Shown in pieces: positions 26,127-34,509 of a DNA stretch of 43,204 bases. Position numbers and translations under genes: made by a program. The DNA comes from Myxococcota bacterium (GTDB lineage: Bacteria; Myxococcota_A; Polyangia; Fen-1088). The notes beneath the pieces are model-generated. The model was not told where the DNA came from, did not search any database, and was given only the letters and a program-made list of their open reading frames with translations. The DNA is taken from positions 1-43,204 of the forward strand of contig JAICYS010000015.1 of assembly GCA_025934105.1 (NCBI GenBank). Reading direction: 5' to 3'. Positions within the stretch are counted from its first letter, which is position 1; each line of letters starts with the position of its first letter.

Positions 26127-27268
26127 ACGTCGTCCCCTCGGCGCGCGAGGACGCGGCGTCGACAGTTCCGCCGTGCGCGGTGGCAATGGCCCGCACGATG
26201 TAGAGGCCCAGGCCCAGGCCGCGCCCCTCCGTGCTGCCGCGCTCGAACGGCTGGAAGATGAGCTGCAGGCGGTCGGCCGGGATCGGTTCGCCGTCGTTGT
26301 GCACCTGCAGCTCGACGGTGTCCCCGGCCGCGCGGACCCGCACCAGAACCTGGCCTTGTCCGTGGGTGACGGCGTTGCGCAGCAGGTTGGAGATGGCCTG
26401 CGCCAGGCGGTTCGGATCCCAGCTGCCCGCGAGATCGCCGGTCGCCTCCAGCGTGATCCGCTCGCCGCCTTCCAGCTGCCGGCACTCGGCGATCACCTCT
26501 TCGGTGAGCTGGCCCAGGTCGACCGGGCGCGCCGCCACCGGGATGGGGCCGTGCCCGGCCCGCGCGTAGTCGGTCAGGTCCGTGACCATGTCGCTCATCC
26601 GGCGGACGGTGTGCGAGACCCGGTCGGTGATGGCGCGCGAGCGGTCGTCGAGCGCGGTGCGCGACAGCAGCAAGGTGCCGGCCGCGATGCTGGCCAGCGG
26701 CGTCTGGAGATCGTGAGCCAGCATGGCGATGTCGCGATCTCGGGCCGCCAGCGCCTCGCCGCGTTGGAACAGCGACACCAGCGCGCGCACCTTGGCCCGC
26801 AGCAGCGCGGAGGCGATCGGCTTGACGATGTAGTCGACCAGCGCCGCTCCTTGCAGCGATTCGATGTTGCGCGGATCGAATTCGTAGGCGGTCAGCAAGA
26901 TCACCGGGGTCTCGCGGGCCTGAGGGAGCTTGCGCAGGCGCTCCAGCACTTCGAAGCCGTCCATCTCGGGCATGACCACGTCCAGCAGAATCACGGCGAA
27001 CGGCCGCTTTTCGGCCAGACGCAGCGCCTCGGGCCCGGAGGCGACCGTCACCAGGTCGATGGGGAGCGGCTCGAAGATCGCCGACAGCGCCAGCAAGTTC
27101 GCCGGATGATCGTCGACGGCCAGTACGGCGGCGGGGGGCAGCGCGCTCTGCTCGATCTGGGCCATCAGTGCCTAGGGATTTAGTGCCGTTCGCGCCCGCA
27201 ACAAGGAGCAGGTTTCGCAGAATCAGCTTCCATGAAGGCGGGAACAGACAATTTGTCGCGGGCGCGGA

Positions 27269-27304
27269 TTGACAACGTCGGGCGCTAGGTCATTTTGTAC
27301 AAAA
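27269..27304 (+). promoter_or_regulatory. Promoter/operator upstream of the single-domain receiver
   Basis: TTGACA at 27269-27274 matches a -35 box. A perfect 12-bp palindrome TTTTGTACAAAA occupies 27293-27304 and touches the ATG at 27305. The -10 element would fall in or next to the palindrome, so a bound protein would block initiation. This is inferred from sequence alone. Confidence 0.45.
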
Positions 27305-27766
27305 ATGGGCGAGCGCAGCGAGACCGTTCAGCCGACCGCCGCCGGGACCGCGCGTGCGCCGGGTGCGGGCGCGACGCGGCAGCTGGCGACGGAATCGCGC
27401 CGCCTGCTGCTGGTCGAGGACGACTTCGCCCTTCGCGCTCACCTGGCCGAGCTGCTCATGCAGGAAGGCTTCTACGTCGGCTGCGCGGCGGACGGCGCCG
27501 AAGCCCTCCGGCGGCTGCAACAGGAGGCGCTGCCGGCCGTGATCCTGCTGGACATCATGTTGCCGCGGGTGAACGGCGTCGCGTTCCGCGAGGCGCAACT
27601 TCGGTCCGCCGCGTTGCGATCGATCCCGACGGTGGTGGTCACGTCGCGCCGGGACATCCCCGAGCTCGACGAGCTGGAGTTCTCCGCCGTGTTCCGCAAG
27701 CCCATCGACTTCGATCAGCTCGTCGAGACGCTGAACGAGCTCTGCCCGAAGCGCCAAGAGTCCTAG
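27305..27766 (+). CDS. Single-domain response regulator
   Basis: This 153-residue protein has an Ala/Thr-rich N-terminal tail of about 30 residues and one receiver domain. The acidic pair is in LLLVEDD, the phospho-acceptor Asp83 is in ILLDIMLP, and a FRKP lysine follows. There is no output domain, so it acts by protein contact or as a phosphate sink. The start at ATG 27305 is preferred over an in-frame TTG at 27269, because the TTG coincides with the -35 hexamer. No Shine-Dalgarno is present, consistent with a leaderless message. It diverges from the REC-kinase gene. Confidence 0.85.
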   Translation: MGERSETVQPTAAGTARAPGAGATRQLATESRRLLLVEDDFALRAHLAELLMQEGFYVGCAADGAEALRRLQQEALPAVILLDIMLPRVNGVAFREAQLRSAALRSIPTVVVTSRRDIPELDELEFSAVFRKPIDFDQLVETLNELCPKRQES

Positions 27767-27767
27767 G

Positions 27768-27798
27768 ACGCCGGTCCGGCCGCGGCCCGGGCCGGCGT
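27768..27798. terminator. Hairpin between convergent genes
   Basis: ACGCCGG at 27768-27774 and CCGGCGT near 27792-27798 bracket a GC-rich stem-loop (with one bulge) between the receiver gene and nadA. There is no T-tract on either strand. It is a likely bidirectional terminator of the GC-rich type. Confidence 0.45.
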
Positions 27799-27826
27799 GT
27801 CGGCCGCTCTTGGCGTGGCCGAACCG

Positions 27827-28927
27827 TCAGCTGGCGAGCTCGATCATGCGCGTCATGGCGCGCGCGGCCGCCCCCCGGACCTCGTCGGGCACGGTGATTC
27901 GCTGCTCGGGCGGCTCGTCGCGAAGCGTGCGGTAGACGCTCTCCAGGTCGGTGGCCTTCATGTACTGGCAGAGGCGGCACGGCTTGTAGAACTGCTTTTC
28001 CGGGTGATCCAGCTCCAGCCGGACGACCAGGCCGCACTCGGTCAGGATGGCATAGCGGGTCTTTTCGGGGTGCGCGTCGACGTACTTGGCCATCTGCGAC
28101 GTCGACATGACCTGGTCGGCTGCCCGCTGCAGCTCGGGGCGGACCTCGCCGTGGACGATGACGGTGGTTTCGGGGTCCTGTCGCCGGATGCTCGCGATGT
28201 CGCCGACGCTCATCTGGTGGTGAACGTGGCAGGCCCCCTCCCAGGCGAACACGTTCCCGCGCAGCCCCTGCTTTTCGCCCTCGCGGACCAGCGGCTCGAT
28301 CATCTCGGCGTATTCGCGCGGGTGGAATTTGTGCGGCTCGGGAGGCGGCAGGTAGGTGCGCTTGGTCTTCAGCGCCACCTGATAGGCCAGGTTCTGGTCG
28401 GGCACGAACAGGATGTCCGGCACCCCCAGCCGGTCGGCGATCTTCGCCGCGTTCGAGCTGGTGCAACAGCTGTCGGACAGCGCCTTGACCTCCGCGTACG
28501 TGTTCACGTACGTCATCGTCGCGAACTGCCGCCCGGCGGCGCGCAGGAAGTCCTGGCGCTCGGCGACGTCGTCGGCGTCCACCTCGGCCAGCGAGCAGAG
28601 CGCGTCCAGCCGCGGCAGGTAGACCGGCCGCTCGGGCGCCAGGGTGTGGCACCCCTCGGCCATGAAACGCACGCCGCAGAAGACCACCATCCGCGCCTGG
28701 TCCGGGGGCAGGTCGCGCGCCTTGACCGCCAGCTCGAAGCTGTCGCCGACCAGGTCGGCGACGGCCTGCACCTCGGGCACCTGGTAGTTGTGCGCGGGGA
28801 CGAAGGCGCGCTTGTCCCGCTTGAGGCGGCGGATCTCGTCCCACAGCTCGGCGACGCGGGGGGCTTCGGCCTCGGTGACCTGGCCGCCTTTCACCAGCCG
28901 ATCGAGCGCGACGAACGACATGCCCAT
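27827..28927 (-). CDS. nadA: Quinolinate synthase
   Basis: This 366-residue enzyme condenses iminoaspartate with dihydroxyacetone phosphate to quinolinate in NAD biosynthesis. The three-fold repeat architecture is visible: AHNYQVPEVQAVADLVGDS, VVFCGVRFMAEGCHTL and ALSDSCCTSSNA. Probable [4Fe-4S] ligand segments are LCSLAEV, TECGLV and CRLCQYMK. The length is that of the longer NadA group. ATG 28927 and an in-frame ATG two codons later are both possible starts. nadB and nadC are not in the window. The gene diverges from the threonine dehydratase-like gene. Confidence 0.95.
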   Translation of the reverse strand: MGMSFVALDRLVKGGQVTEAEAPRVAELWDEIRRLKRDKRAFVPAHNYQVPEVQAVADLVGDSFELAVKARDLPPDQARMVVFCGVRFMAEGCHTLAPERPVYLPRLDALCSLAEVDADDVAERQDFLRAAGRQFATMTYVNTYAEVKALSDSCCTSSNAAKIADRLGVPDILFVPDQNLAYQVALKTKRTYLPPPEPHKFHPREYAEMIEPLVREGEKQGLRGNVFAWEGACHVHHQMSVGDIASIRRQDPETTVIVHGEVRPELQRAADQVMSTSQMAKYVDAHPEKTRYAILTECGLVVRLELDHPEKQFYKPCRLCQYMKATDLESVYRTLRDEPPEQRITVPDEVRGAAARAMTRMIELAS

Positions 28928-28981
28928 GTCTTAGCGCGCCCGCGGGCGACGGTCGAATGGGTTGCCGATCAGGCGCCATGG

Positions 28982-28987
28982 TAGGGT
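28982..28987 (+). promoter_or_regulatory. -10-like box of the threonine dehydratase-like gene
   Basis: TAGGGT lies 10 bases before ATG 28998 and no Shine-Dalgarno is visible, suggesting a leaderless or near-leaderless message. No clear -35 was found. Confidence 0.3.
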
Positions 28988-28997
28988 GGCGCCGCGC

Positions 28998-29984
28998 ATG
29001 CGGATGTTCGATCCAGAGGTCTGGCGCGAGGTGACCGGCGGCGAGGTCGCGAACCGCGTGCGCCGGTTGGCGCGCGTGACGCCGCTGGTGCCGGCGCCAG
29101 CGCTGGGGCGGCGCACCGGCGCGGACGTCTGGCTCAAGCTGGAGAACCTGCAGCGCACCGGCAGCTTCAAGCTGCGGGGCGCCGCTGCGCGCGTGGCCGC
29201 GCTGGCCCTCGAGGGCGGCGGCAAACGGGTCATCGCCGCGTCGGCAGGGAACCACGGCCTGGGCGTGGCGCTGGCCGCGCGCGCGTTCGGCGTCGAGGCC
29301 ACGGTGCTGGTGTCGGCGCAGGCGCCCGAGTTCAAGCGGGCCGGCATCGCCGCCGCCGGGGCCAAAGTAGAGGTGGCGGGAGCGACCTACGACGAAGCCG
29401 AGGCGGAAGCCAAGCGCCGCGCCGCCGCCGATCCCGAGGCCGTGTTCGTGTCCGCCTTCGATGACGATTACGTCATCGCCGGCAACGGCGGGTTGATGGC
29501 GCGCGAGATCCTGGCGCAGCTGCCCGACGTGCAGTCGATCGTCGTCCCGGTGGGCGGCGGGGGGCTGGCCGGCGGCATCGGCGTCGAGGTGGTCCCCCGC
29601 GGCATCACGATCCTGGGCGCGTCGCCGGTTTCGAACTGCGCCATGCGGCGCTCGCTGGACGAGGGGCGGGCGTACACGACGTACGACGGCGGCCCGACGC
29701 TGGCGGAGGGGCTGGAGGGCGCGGTCAGCGAACGCACTTACGCCATGGCGCGCGATTACTTTCCCGAGATCGCGCTGGTCACCGAGCTGCAGATTCGCGA
29801 AGCCATCGTCTACGCTTACCGGACGCTGGGGATCCTGTGCGAGGCGTCCGCCGCGCCGGCCATCGCGGCGCTTCTGGACGACGCGTCGCCCATTCGCGGC
29901 CGCCGGACGGTGGTGGTGGTGAGCGGCGGCAACATCGAACCCGACCTGCTGGACCAGCTCCTGTCCGGCGCGTCGGTGTCCTGA
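28998..29984 (+). CDS. Threonine/serine dehydratase-like PLP enzyme
   Basis: This protein has 328 residues from ATG 28998. It belongs to fold-type II PLP enzymes, with the Schiff-base lysine Lys58 in TGSFKLRGA. The substrate loop is SAGNHGLGVALAA and the phosphate-binding loop is VGGGGLAGG. The C-terminus ends the catalytic domain with SGGNIEPDLL. There is no ACT regulatory domain, so it resembles catabolic threonine dehydratase (TdcB-like), which makes 2-oxobutanoate, or a serine racemase/dehydratase. Which substrate it prefers cannot be told. In-frame ATGs at 28998 and 29004 are both possible. It converges on the cytochrome gene. Confidence 0.88.
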   Translation: MRMFDPEVWREVTGGEVANRVRRLARVTPLVPAPALGRRTGADVWLKLENLQRTGSFKLRGAAARVAALALEGGGKRVIAASAGNHGLGVALAARAFGVEATVLVSAQAPEFKRAGIAAAGAKVEVAGATYDEAEAEAKRRAAADPEAVFVSAFDDDYVIAGNGGLMAREILAQLPDVQSIVVPVGGGGLAGGIGVEVVPRGITILGASPVSNCAMRRSLDEGRAYTTYDGGPTLAEGLEGAVSERTYAMARDYFPEIALVTELQIREAIVYAYRTLGILCEASAAPAIAALLDDASPIRGRRTVVVVSGGNIEPDLLDQLLSGASVS

Positions 29985-30061
29985 CAGGCGCCTGGCGCGG
30001 CCAGCCGTCTCCGCGTCGGTGGGCCTGACGGGCCGTCTCGAGCGGCCGGCGGTCTGACTTC

Positions 30062-30094
30062 GCCTGTCCGTCGGGCGGCGGGGCCTGTCCGTCG
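30062..30094. repeat. Short GC-rich repeat between convergent genes
   Basis: GCCTGTCCGTCG occurs at 30062-30073 and 30083-30094 in the 173-base gap between the dehydratase and cytochrome genes. Related GGCCTG motifs occur at about 30027 and 30148. The region probably ends transcription from both sides, but no clean stem-loop was identified. Confidence 0.3.
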
Positions 30095-30157
30095 TCTCAC
30101 CCCGGCGATCGCCCGCCGCGCTGGCGACGGGCCGCGTCCGGCGGCCGGGCCTGTCTT

Positions 30158-31804
30158 TCAGAGTTTCTTGGCCTCGGCGGCGCCGGCGGCTCTGGCGCGG
30201 GCCAGCGCCGCGCTGCGCAGCTGGTGGCCGGTGACGCCGTTGCCCAGCTTTTCACGCGCGGCGGCGCCGTGGCCGGGGCCCAGCACGTCGCGCAGGTACG
30301 CCTGGTACTGGAACGTGTCCGAGTGCTGCTCGGTGTGGCAGCCGGTGCAGACGGTGGCGGGCGCGTCGCGCCGGACGGCCGCGGGTTCCTCGAGACCCTT
30401 GTCGGCGACGTGGATCGAGCCCGGTCCGTGGCAGACCTCGCACTGCACGTCGCGCAGCCGATCGGTGTGCCCCAGGCTGGACCCGCCCACCTGCCCATAA
30501 CCGGTGACGTGGCAGCCCACGCAGCGATAGTCGTTCTGCTTGTTCACCTCGACCAGGGTCTTCCAGGCGGTGGCGTGCACGGTCTTCTTCCAGAAGGCCA
30601 GCGCGGCGGCGTGGCAGCCGCCGCACTTGGCGTCGCCGACGTAGGCCGGACGTCCCGGCTCCGGCGGAACGGGCGGCGGCGCGGTCTTCAAGTTCAGGGC
30701 GCCCACTTCGCCGTCCAGCTTGCGCATGGCCGCCGCGGTCCGGGCATCCCGCGGCAAGCTGCGGCGCAACGGGATCAGCCGGCTGGTGAAGTAGCTGCCG
30801 GTCGCCGGCGGCGACCACGGGCGGTCCAGCGCGGCGCGCTCTTTTTCCAGCTGGGCGCGTTCCGCCTTCTTGCCCGCCACGAACTTCGGGTCGGCCGACG
30901 CCGACGACGACCAGCGCGCCAGGTCCTCGTCCAGCCGCGCCAGCTGGTTGTCGATCTCGATGCGCCGCAGCGCCGCCGCGTCGGGCCCGCCCGCGTCGAC
31001 CAGCGGCCGGCCACCGCGCCAGACCAGGTCGACCCGGCCCACTCGCTGGAGCTCGTCGGCGGCGACCAGCAGGAAGCTGTTGCCCACCGCCTCGGCCCGC
31101 GGCTGCCCCTTGCCGACCTGCCGGCCCAGCACCACCAGGTCGGGCGCCGCCGCGCGCGCCAGCCGGCGCGCGGTCGGCCGGTCCAGCGGCGCCAGCGCGA
31201 TCACCAGCTCGGCGCCGGCGTCCCTCAGGCGGGCAACTTCTCGCTTGGCCGCCGCCACGGGGTCTTCCGCCGCGCCGCCCAGCCGCGCCGCCAGCGCGGG
31301 ATCCGCGACGCCGAAGATGCCGACGCGAACGCCGCCCACCGTCTCGAGCCGCGACGGCGCGACGGCGGACGTGTTCGTGAAGTTCACGGCCAGCCGCTTG
31401 GGGACGACCTCGGCGTGGTCCTGCAGGTCGGTCTCCGCCAGCCCCGAGAAGAAAGGCACCTTCAGCCCCTCGAGCGTGCGGGCCAGGAAGCGGGCGCGCA
31501 GCGCGTTGGCGGGGCGCTCTTTCGGGCTGCTGGTCTCGGGATACGACAGGCCGCCCCCGTCGACCAGCAGCGTGGGACCGGCCGCGGCCGCCGCGCGCAC
31601 CAGGGCCGCGTACCGCGCCACGTCGCCCAGCGGATCGCTGGTGCAGCCGCAGGGCTCCAGCGTCCCGTGGATCTCGGCGGTGTAGAAGATGGTCAGGTGC
31701 TTCTCGCCACCGGCGGCGGCGCGGGCCGCGATGGGGCCCCCCGCCGCGAGAGCGATCGACATGAGCGCGAGGGGGATGCGGCGCGGTGACACGGGTGGCG
31801 GCAC
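30158..31804 (-). CDS. Tetraheme cytochrome c fused to a 5'-nucleotidase-like domain
   Basis: This 548-residue exported protein has a signal-like N-terminus (about 10-29) and a first domain (about 35-260) resembling UshA-type 5'-nucleotidases (FYTAEIHGTLEPCGC, GVRVGIFGVADPAL). A helical linker follows (about 275-385). The last part has four CxxCH heme sites at about 394 (CGGCH), 428 (CVGCH), 455 (CEVCH) and 486 (CTGCH), spaced as in cytochrome c554-like proteins. The usual nucleotidase Asp metal ligands appear altered (AEIHG and VDGGG where DxH and GD are expected), so catalysis is doubtful. It probably works in periplasmic electron transfer. The start is GTG at 31804; an ATG 14 codons later is possible. 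Confidence 0.85.
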   Translation of the reverse strand: MPPPVSPRRIPLALMSIALAAGGPIAARAAAGGEKHLTIFYTAEIHGTLEPCGCTSDPLGDVARYAALVRAAAAAGPTLLVDGGGLSYPETSSPKERPANALRARFLARTLEGLKVPFFSGLAETDLQDHAEVVPKRLAVNFTNTSAVAPSRLETVGGVRVGIFGVADPALAARLGGAAEDPVAAAKREVARLRDAGAELVIALAPLDRPTARRLARAAAPDLVVLGRQVGKGQPRAEAVGNSFLLVAADELQRVGRVDLVWRGGRPLVDAGGPDAAALRRIEIDNQLARLDEDLARWSSSASADPKFVAGKKAERAQLEKERAALDRPWSPPATGSYFTSRLIPLRRSLPRDARTAAAMRKLDGEVGALNLKTAPPPVPPEPGRPAYVGDAKCGGCHAAALAFWKKTVHATAWKTLVEVNKQNDYRCVGCHVTGYGQVGGSSLGHTDRLRDVQCEVCHGPGSIHVADKGLEEPAAVRRDAPATVCTGCHTEQHSDTFQYQAYLRDVLGPGHGAAAREKLGNGVTGHQLRSAALARARAAGAAEAKKL

Positions 31805-31861
31805 TATGGCAATCCGATCCGTGGGCTGGCAATTCCCGAGCAGACAGATTCGAACTTAGTC

Positions 31862-31908
31862 CGCTGGAAAGGTTGAAGACATGCCTCACACCTTCAACCT
31901 TTCCAGCG
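31862..31908. promoter_or_regulatory. Perfect 17-bp inverted repeat
   Basis: The arms 31862-31878 (CGCTGGAAAGGTTGAAG) and 31892-31908 are perfect reverse complements around a 13-base loop. The element lies 19 bases upstream of the -35 box of rpsP and in the 5' region of the divergent cytochrome gene. It has lower GC than its surroundings and no T-tract. It could be an operator, a hairpin in the cytochrome leader, or a mobile scar. Confidence 0.7.
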
Positions 31909-31926
31909 ACTCGCCGCTTCGCGCTC

Positions 31927-31955
31927 TTGACAGCGGGGGGGCCGACCGCTAGGGT
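31927..31955 (+). promoter_or_regulatory. Promoter of the rpsP operon
   Basis: TTGACA at 31927-31932 and TAGGGT at 31950-31955 are separated by 17 bases, a near-consensus sigma-70 promoter. It lies 33 bases upstream of the rpsP start codon. A GAGGA at about 31972 could serve as the Shine-Dalgarno. Confidence 0.75.
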
Positions 31956-31988
31956 TCGTCGCTCCGCTTTTCGAGGACAGTTGCAAAC

Positions 31989-32246
31989 ATGGCCGTGACC
32001 ATTCGTCTCACCCGCGCCGGCGGCAAAAAAATCCCCTTCTATCGCGTCGTCGCCGCCGACACGCGCAGCCCGCGTGACGGGCGTTTCATCGAGCAGCTGG
32101 GCGTTTACGACCCTCTGCGCGACCCCGCCGAGTTCCGCGTCGACGAGCAGCGCCTGCAGCACTGGCTGAAGGTGGGCGCGCTGCCCAGCCAGACGGTGTC
32201 GGAGCTGCTCCGGCGGCAGAAAAAAGCCGCCGCTCCGGCCGCCTGA
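31989..32246 (+). CDS. rpsP: 30S ribosomal protein S16
   Basis: This 85-residue ribosomal protein has the family start ([20 protein letters not shown]) and the segments [14 protein letters not shown] and [15 protein letters not shown]. It assembles into the 30S 5' domain. It is the first gene of the conserved operon with khpA, rimM and trmD, 8 bases before khpA. Translation begins at ATG 31989. Confidence 0.98.
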   Translation: MAVTIRLTRAGGKKIPFYRVVAADTRSPRDGRFIEQLGVYDPLRDPAEFRVDEQRLQHWLKVGALPSQTVSELLRRQKKAAAPAA

Positions 32247-32254
32247 ACCGGCTC

Positions 32255-32521
32255 ATGGCCGACGCTGACCGCAAACCTGGCGAGCCCGCCCTGCGGGACC
32301 TGGTCGACTACCTGGCGCGTGGCCTGGTCGACCAGCCCGAGCAGGTCGAGGTCGACGAGGTCTCCGAGCCGGACGCGCTGGTGTTCGAGCTGAAAGTCGC
32401 CGAGGACGACCTGGGCAAGGTCATCGGCAAGCAGGGCCGCACCGCGAAGGCGCTGCGGACCATCCTGTCGGCGGCGTCCGTGAAGACGCGCCGCCGGGTC
32501 ATGCTCGAGATCCTCGAATAA
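32255..32521 (+). CDS. khpA: KH-domain RNA-binding protein KhpA
   Basis: This 88-residue protein is a single KH domain with the GxxG loop in VIGKQGRTAKALRTIL. KhpA (YlqC) binds RNA as a homodimer or with KhpB and affects cell division and small-RNA regulation in several bacteria. It sits at its usual place between rpsP and rimM. The stop TAA (32519-32521) overlaps the putative ATA start of rimM. Confidence 0.95.
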   Translation: MADADRKPGEPALRDLVDYLARGLVDQPEQVEVDEVSEPDALVFELKVAEDDLGKVIGKQGRTAKALRTILSAASVKTRRRVMLEILE

Positions 32522-33039
32522 CGACGCCGTTCGATCCCGAGACGCTGGCCATCGGCGTCCTGGGGCGGCCCCACGGGGTCGCGGGCGAGATGATCTTGCG
32601 CCCGTACGACCGGAGCGGGCGCGCCCTGGAGCAGCTCTCCGAGATTCTGGTGGGCCGCGACGGGCGCTGGGAGTCGCGCCGGCTGCTGGGGCTTCGCCGC
32701 GTCAACGACGGATACCTGGTGCGTCTGGACGGGGTGGCTCATCGCGAGGCGGCGGCCGCGCTGACCCTGTCCGAGGTGCGCGCCCCGCGCGCGGCGCTGC
32801 CGCCGCTGGGGCCGGGCGAGTTCTACGTGGACGACGTCCCCGGTTGCGCTGTCGAGGATGCGAGCGGGCGCCCGCTGGGAACGGTACAGGCGACGTTCTG
32901 GAACGGCGCCCAGGACGTGGCGACCGTGGTCGCCCCCGACGGTACCGAGCGGCTGATCCCGCTGGTCCCCTCCCACGTCGTGGCGGTGGACGTCCCCGGC
33001 CGTAAGATGCAGGTCCGGTGGGACGATGACGACCGCTGA
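32518..33039 (+). CDS. rimM: Ribosome maturation factor RimM (non-canonical start)
   Basis: This protein has 173 residues if started at ATA 32518. The conserved N-terminal motif LAIGVLGRPHGVAGEM is encoded from about 32545, and the PRC-barrel end with LIPLVPSHVVAVD is intact. RimM helps S19 and the 30S head mature. No ATG, GTG or TTG lies upstream of the motif: the first ATG (32590) would remove about 24 residues, including that motif. ATA at 32518 overlaps the khpA stop (ATAA in place of the usual ATGA) and gives a normal-length protein; CTG 32545 is a second option. A sequencing error (ATGA read as ATAA) is equally possible. The 3' end overlaps trmD by 14 bases. Confidence 0.85.
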   Translation: MTTPFDPETLAIGVLGRPHGVAGEMILRPYDRSGRALEQLSEILVGRDGRWESRRLLGLRRVNDGYLVRLDGVAHREAAAALTLSEVRAPRAALPPLGPGEFYVDDVPGCAVEDASGRPLGTVQATFWNGAQDVATVVAPDGTERLIPLVPSHVVAVDVPGRKMQVRWDDDDR

Positions 33040-33793
33040 TTCCCCGACGGAGACGCCGGCGTTGACCTTCGAGGTGGTCACGCTGTTCCCCGAGGTGATG
33101 GCCGGCTTTCTCTCGACGACGGTGATCGGCCGCGCCCTTTCGTCCGGCGTGCTGGCCGCTCACTGCACCAACCCCCGGGACTTCGGCCTGGGCAAGTACC
33201 GGCAGGTGGACGACACGCCCTTTGGCGGCGGGCCGGGCATGATCCTGCGGGTCGAGCCGATGGCCGCCGCCCTGGAGGCCATCACGGCAGCCCGCGGGCC
33301 GTCGCACCGGATCCTGCTGACGCCGCGCGGGCGGCTCTTCGACCAGGCCCGCGCCAGAGAGCTGGCCTCGCTGCCGCGGGTGGCGCTGATCTGCGGCCGC
33401 TACGAAGGGATCGACGAGCGCATCACGTCGATGGTCGACGAAGAGCTGCGCCTGGGGGACTTCGTGCTGGCCGGAGGCGAGGTGGCCGCGGCCGCCGTCA
33501 TCGAGGCGGTGGGGCGGCTGATCCCTGGCGTGCTCGGGTGCGGGCAGTCGCCGGCCGACGAATCGTTCTCGGCCGGCCGGCTCGAGTACCCGCAGTGGAC
33601 TCGCCCGGCGGTCTGGCGCGGGCAGGCGGTGCCCGAGGTGCTGTCCTCCGGCAACCACCAGGTGATCGCCGCCTGGCGGCGGGCAGAGGCGGCGCGGGTG
33701 ACGCTGGCTCGCCGCCCCGACCTGTTCGCCGCCCACCCGCTGACCGACGAGGAACGCCGGCTGCTGGGCAGTGCCGGCTCGAGCGGGCGGTAG
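33026..33793 (+). CDS. trmD: tRNA (guanine-N1-)-methyltransferase TrmD
   Basis: This 255-residue SPOUT-class enzyme methylates G37 of tRNAs, preventing frameshifting. Visible are FEVVTLFPEVM, the conserved DDTPFGGGPGM, the trefoil-knot loops LTPRGRLFDQ, CGRYEGIDERI and the LGDFVLAGGE segment binding S-adenosylmethionine, and the YPQWTRP segment near the C-terminus. It overlaps rimM by 14 bases. The following 278 bases separate it from rplS, which has its own promoter. Confidence 0.97.
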   Translation: MTTADSPTETPALTFEVVTLFPEVMAGFLSTTVIGRALSSGVLAAHCTNPRDFGLGKYRQVDDTPFGGGPGMILRVEPMAAALEAITAARGPSHRILLTPRGRLFDQARARELASLPRVALICGRYEGIDERITSMVDEELRLGDFVLAGGEVAAAAVIEAVGRLIPGVLGCGQSPADESFSAGRLEYPQWTRPAVWRGQAVPEVLSSGNHQVIAAWRRAEAARVTLARRPDLFAAHPLTDEERRLLGSAGSSGR

Positions 33794-34027
33794 CACGGTG
33801 CACTTGGCCCCGGTGCCGTTCACTCTTGGCCATGCGGTTCTCGCCCCGGCCTCGCCATGGGGTCGCGGGTCGGCCGCTGTTCGCTCGACCGAACGGCCGG
33901 CCGCGCGAGCACAGGCGGCGCGTTCAGCCCCGACCGTCACGCGGCGTTGCATGGGCTCGAGCGGGGCTGGCTCGGGTCGAAAGGGCGTTCCCTGCCGGCG
34001 AGAACGCGGCCGCCCTGTCGGCAGCAC
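33794..34027. other. GC-rich intergenic region between trmD and rplS
   Basis: No convincing gene is seen. The region contains several GC-rich palindromes, for example around CCGAACGGCCGG. Its beginning (TAGCACGGTGCACTTGG at the trmD stop) recalls the TAGTGCA motif of the family II elements, but no full copy was found. It probably ends trmD transcription before the rplS promoter. Confidence 0.4.
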
Positions 34028-34056
34028 TTGACTCTGGGGCGCGACCCGTTTAGATA
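34028..34056 (+). promoter_or_regulatory. Promoter of rplS
   Basis: TTGACT at 34028-34033 and TAGATA at 34051-34056 are 17 bases apart. The expected start of transcription falls only a few bases before ATG 34072, so the leader is very short. It allows rplS to be expressed apart from rpsP-trmD. Confidence 0.7.
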
Positions 34057-34071
34057 TGCGGGCTTTCCGCC

Positions 34072-34497
34072 ATGAGCCAGAACCCGCTTTTGCGAGAGAT
34101 CGAGAACAGCTTCCGTCGAACAGACTTGCCCGAGCTGCGTTCGGGCGACAGCGTTCGCGTCCACACGCTGATCAAGGAAGGCGACAAAGAGCGGGTGCAG
34201 GTGTTCGAGGGCGTCGTGATCGGCCAGCACCGCGGCGGGTCGCGCGCGTCGTTCACCGTCCGCAAGATCTCGTACGGCGTCGGCGTCGAGCGCATCTTCC
34301 CGCTGCACACGTCGCGCATCGAGAAGATCGAGGTCCTGTCGAAGGGGCAGGTCCGGCGCGCCCGCCTGAACTACCTGCGCCAGCTGCAAGGCAAGGCCGC
34401 CCGCATCAAGGTGGAAGAGACTGGCCCGTCTGCGCGGTCGGAAGCGCCCGCGGCGCCCGCGGCACCCGCGGCATCCGCGGCCAGCCCGGCCTCGTAA
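34072..34497 (+). CDS. rplS: 50S ribosomal protein L19
   Basis: This 141-residue protein carries the L19 core (about 1-115): [50 protein letters not shown] and [17 protein letters not shown]. It sits at the 30S-50S interface. The last 25 residues are an Ala/Pro-rich extension beyond the usual L19 length. It is driven by the promoter at 34028-34056 and followed after 12 bases by yraN. Confidence 0.97.
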   Translation: MSQNPLLREIENSFRRTDLPELRSGDSVRVHTLIKEGDKERVQVFEGVVIGQHRGGSRASFTVRKISYGVGVERIFPLHTSRIEKIEVLSKGQVRRARLNYLRQLQGKAARIKVEETGPSARSEAPAAPAAPAASAASPAS

Positions 34498-34509
34498 GCG
34501 AGCAGCGTC

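Noticed and set aside
30062..30160. GGCCTG-rich stretch as a CRISPR-like array
   Set aside because: Only two exact 12-mers with a 21-base period; no regular repeats and spacers.
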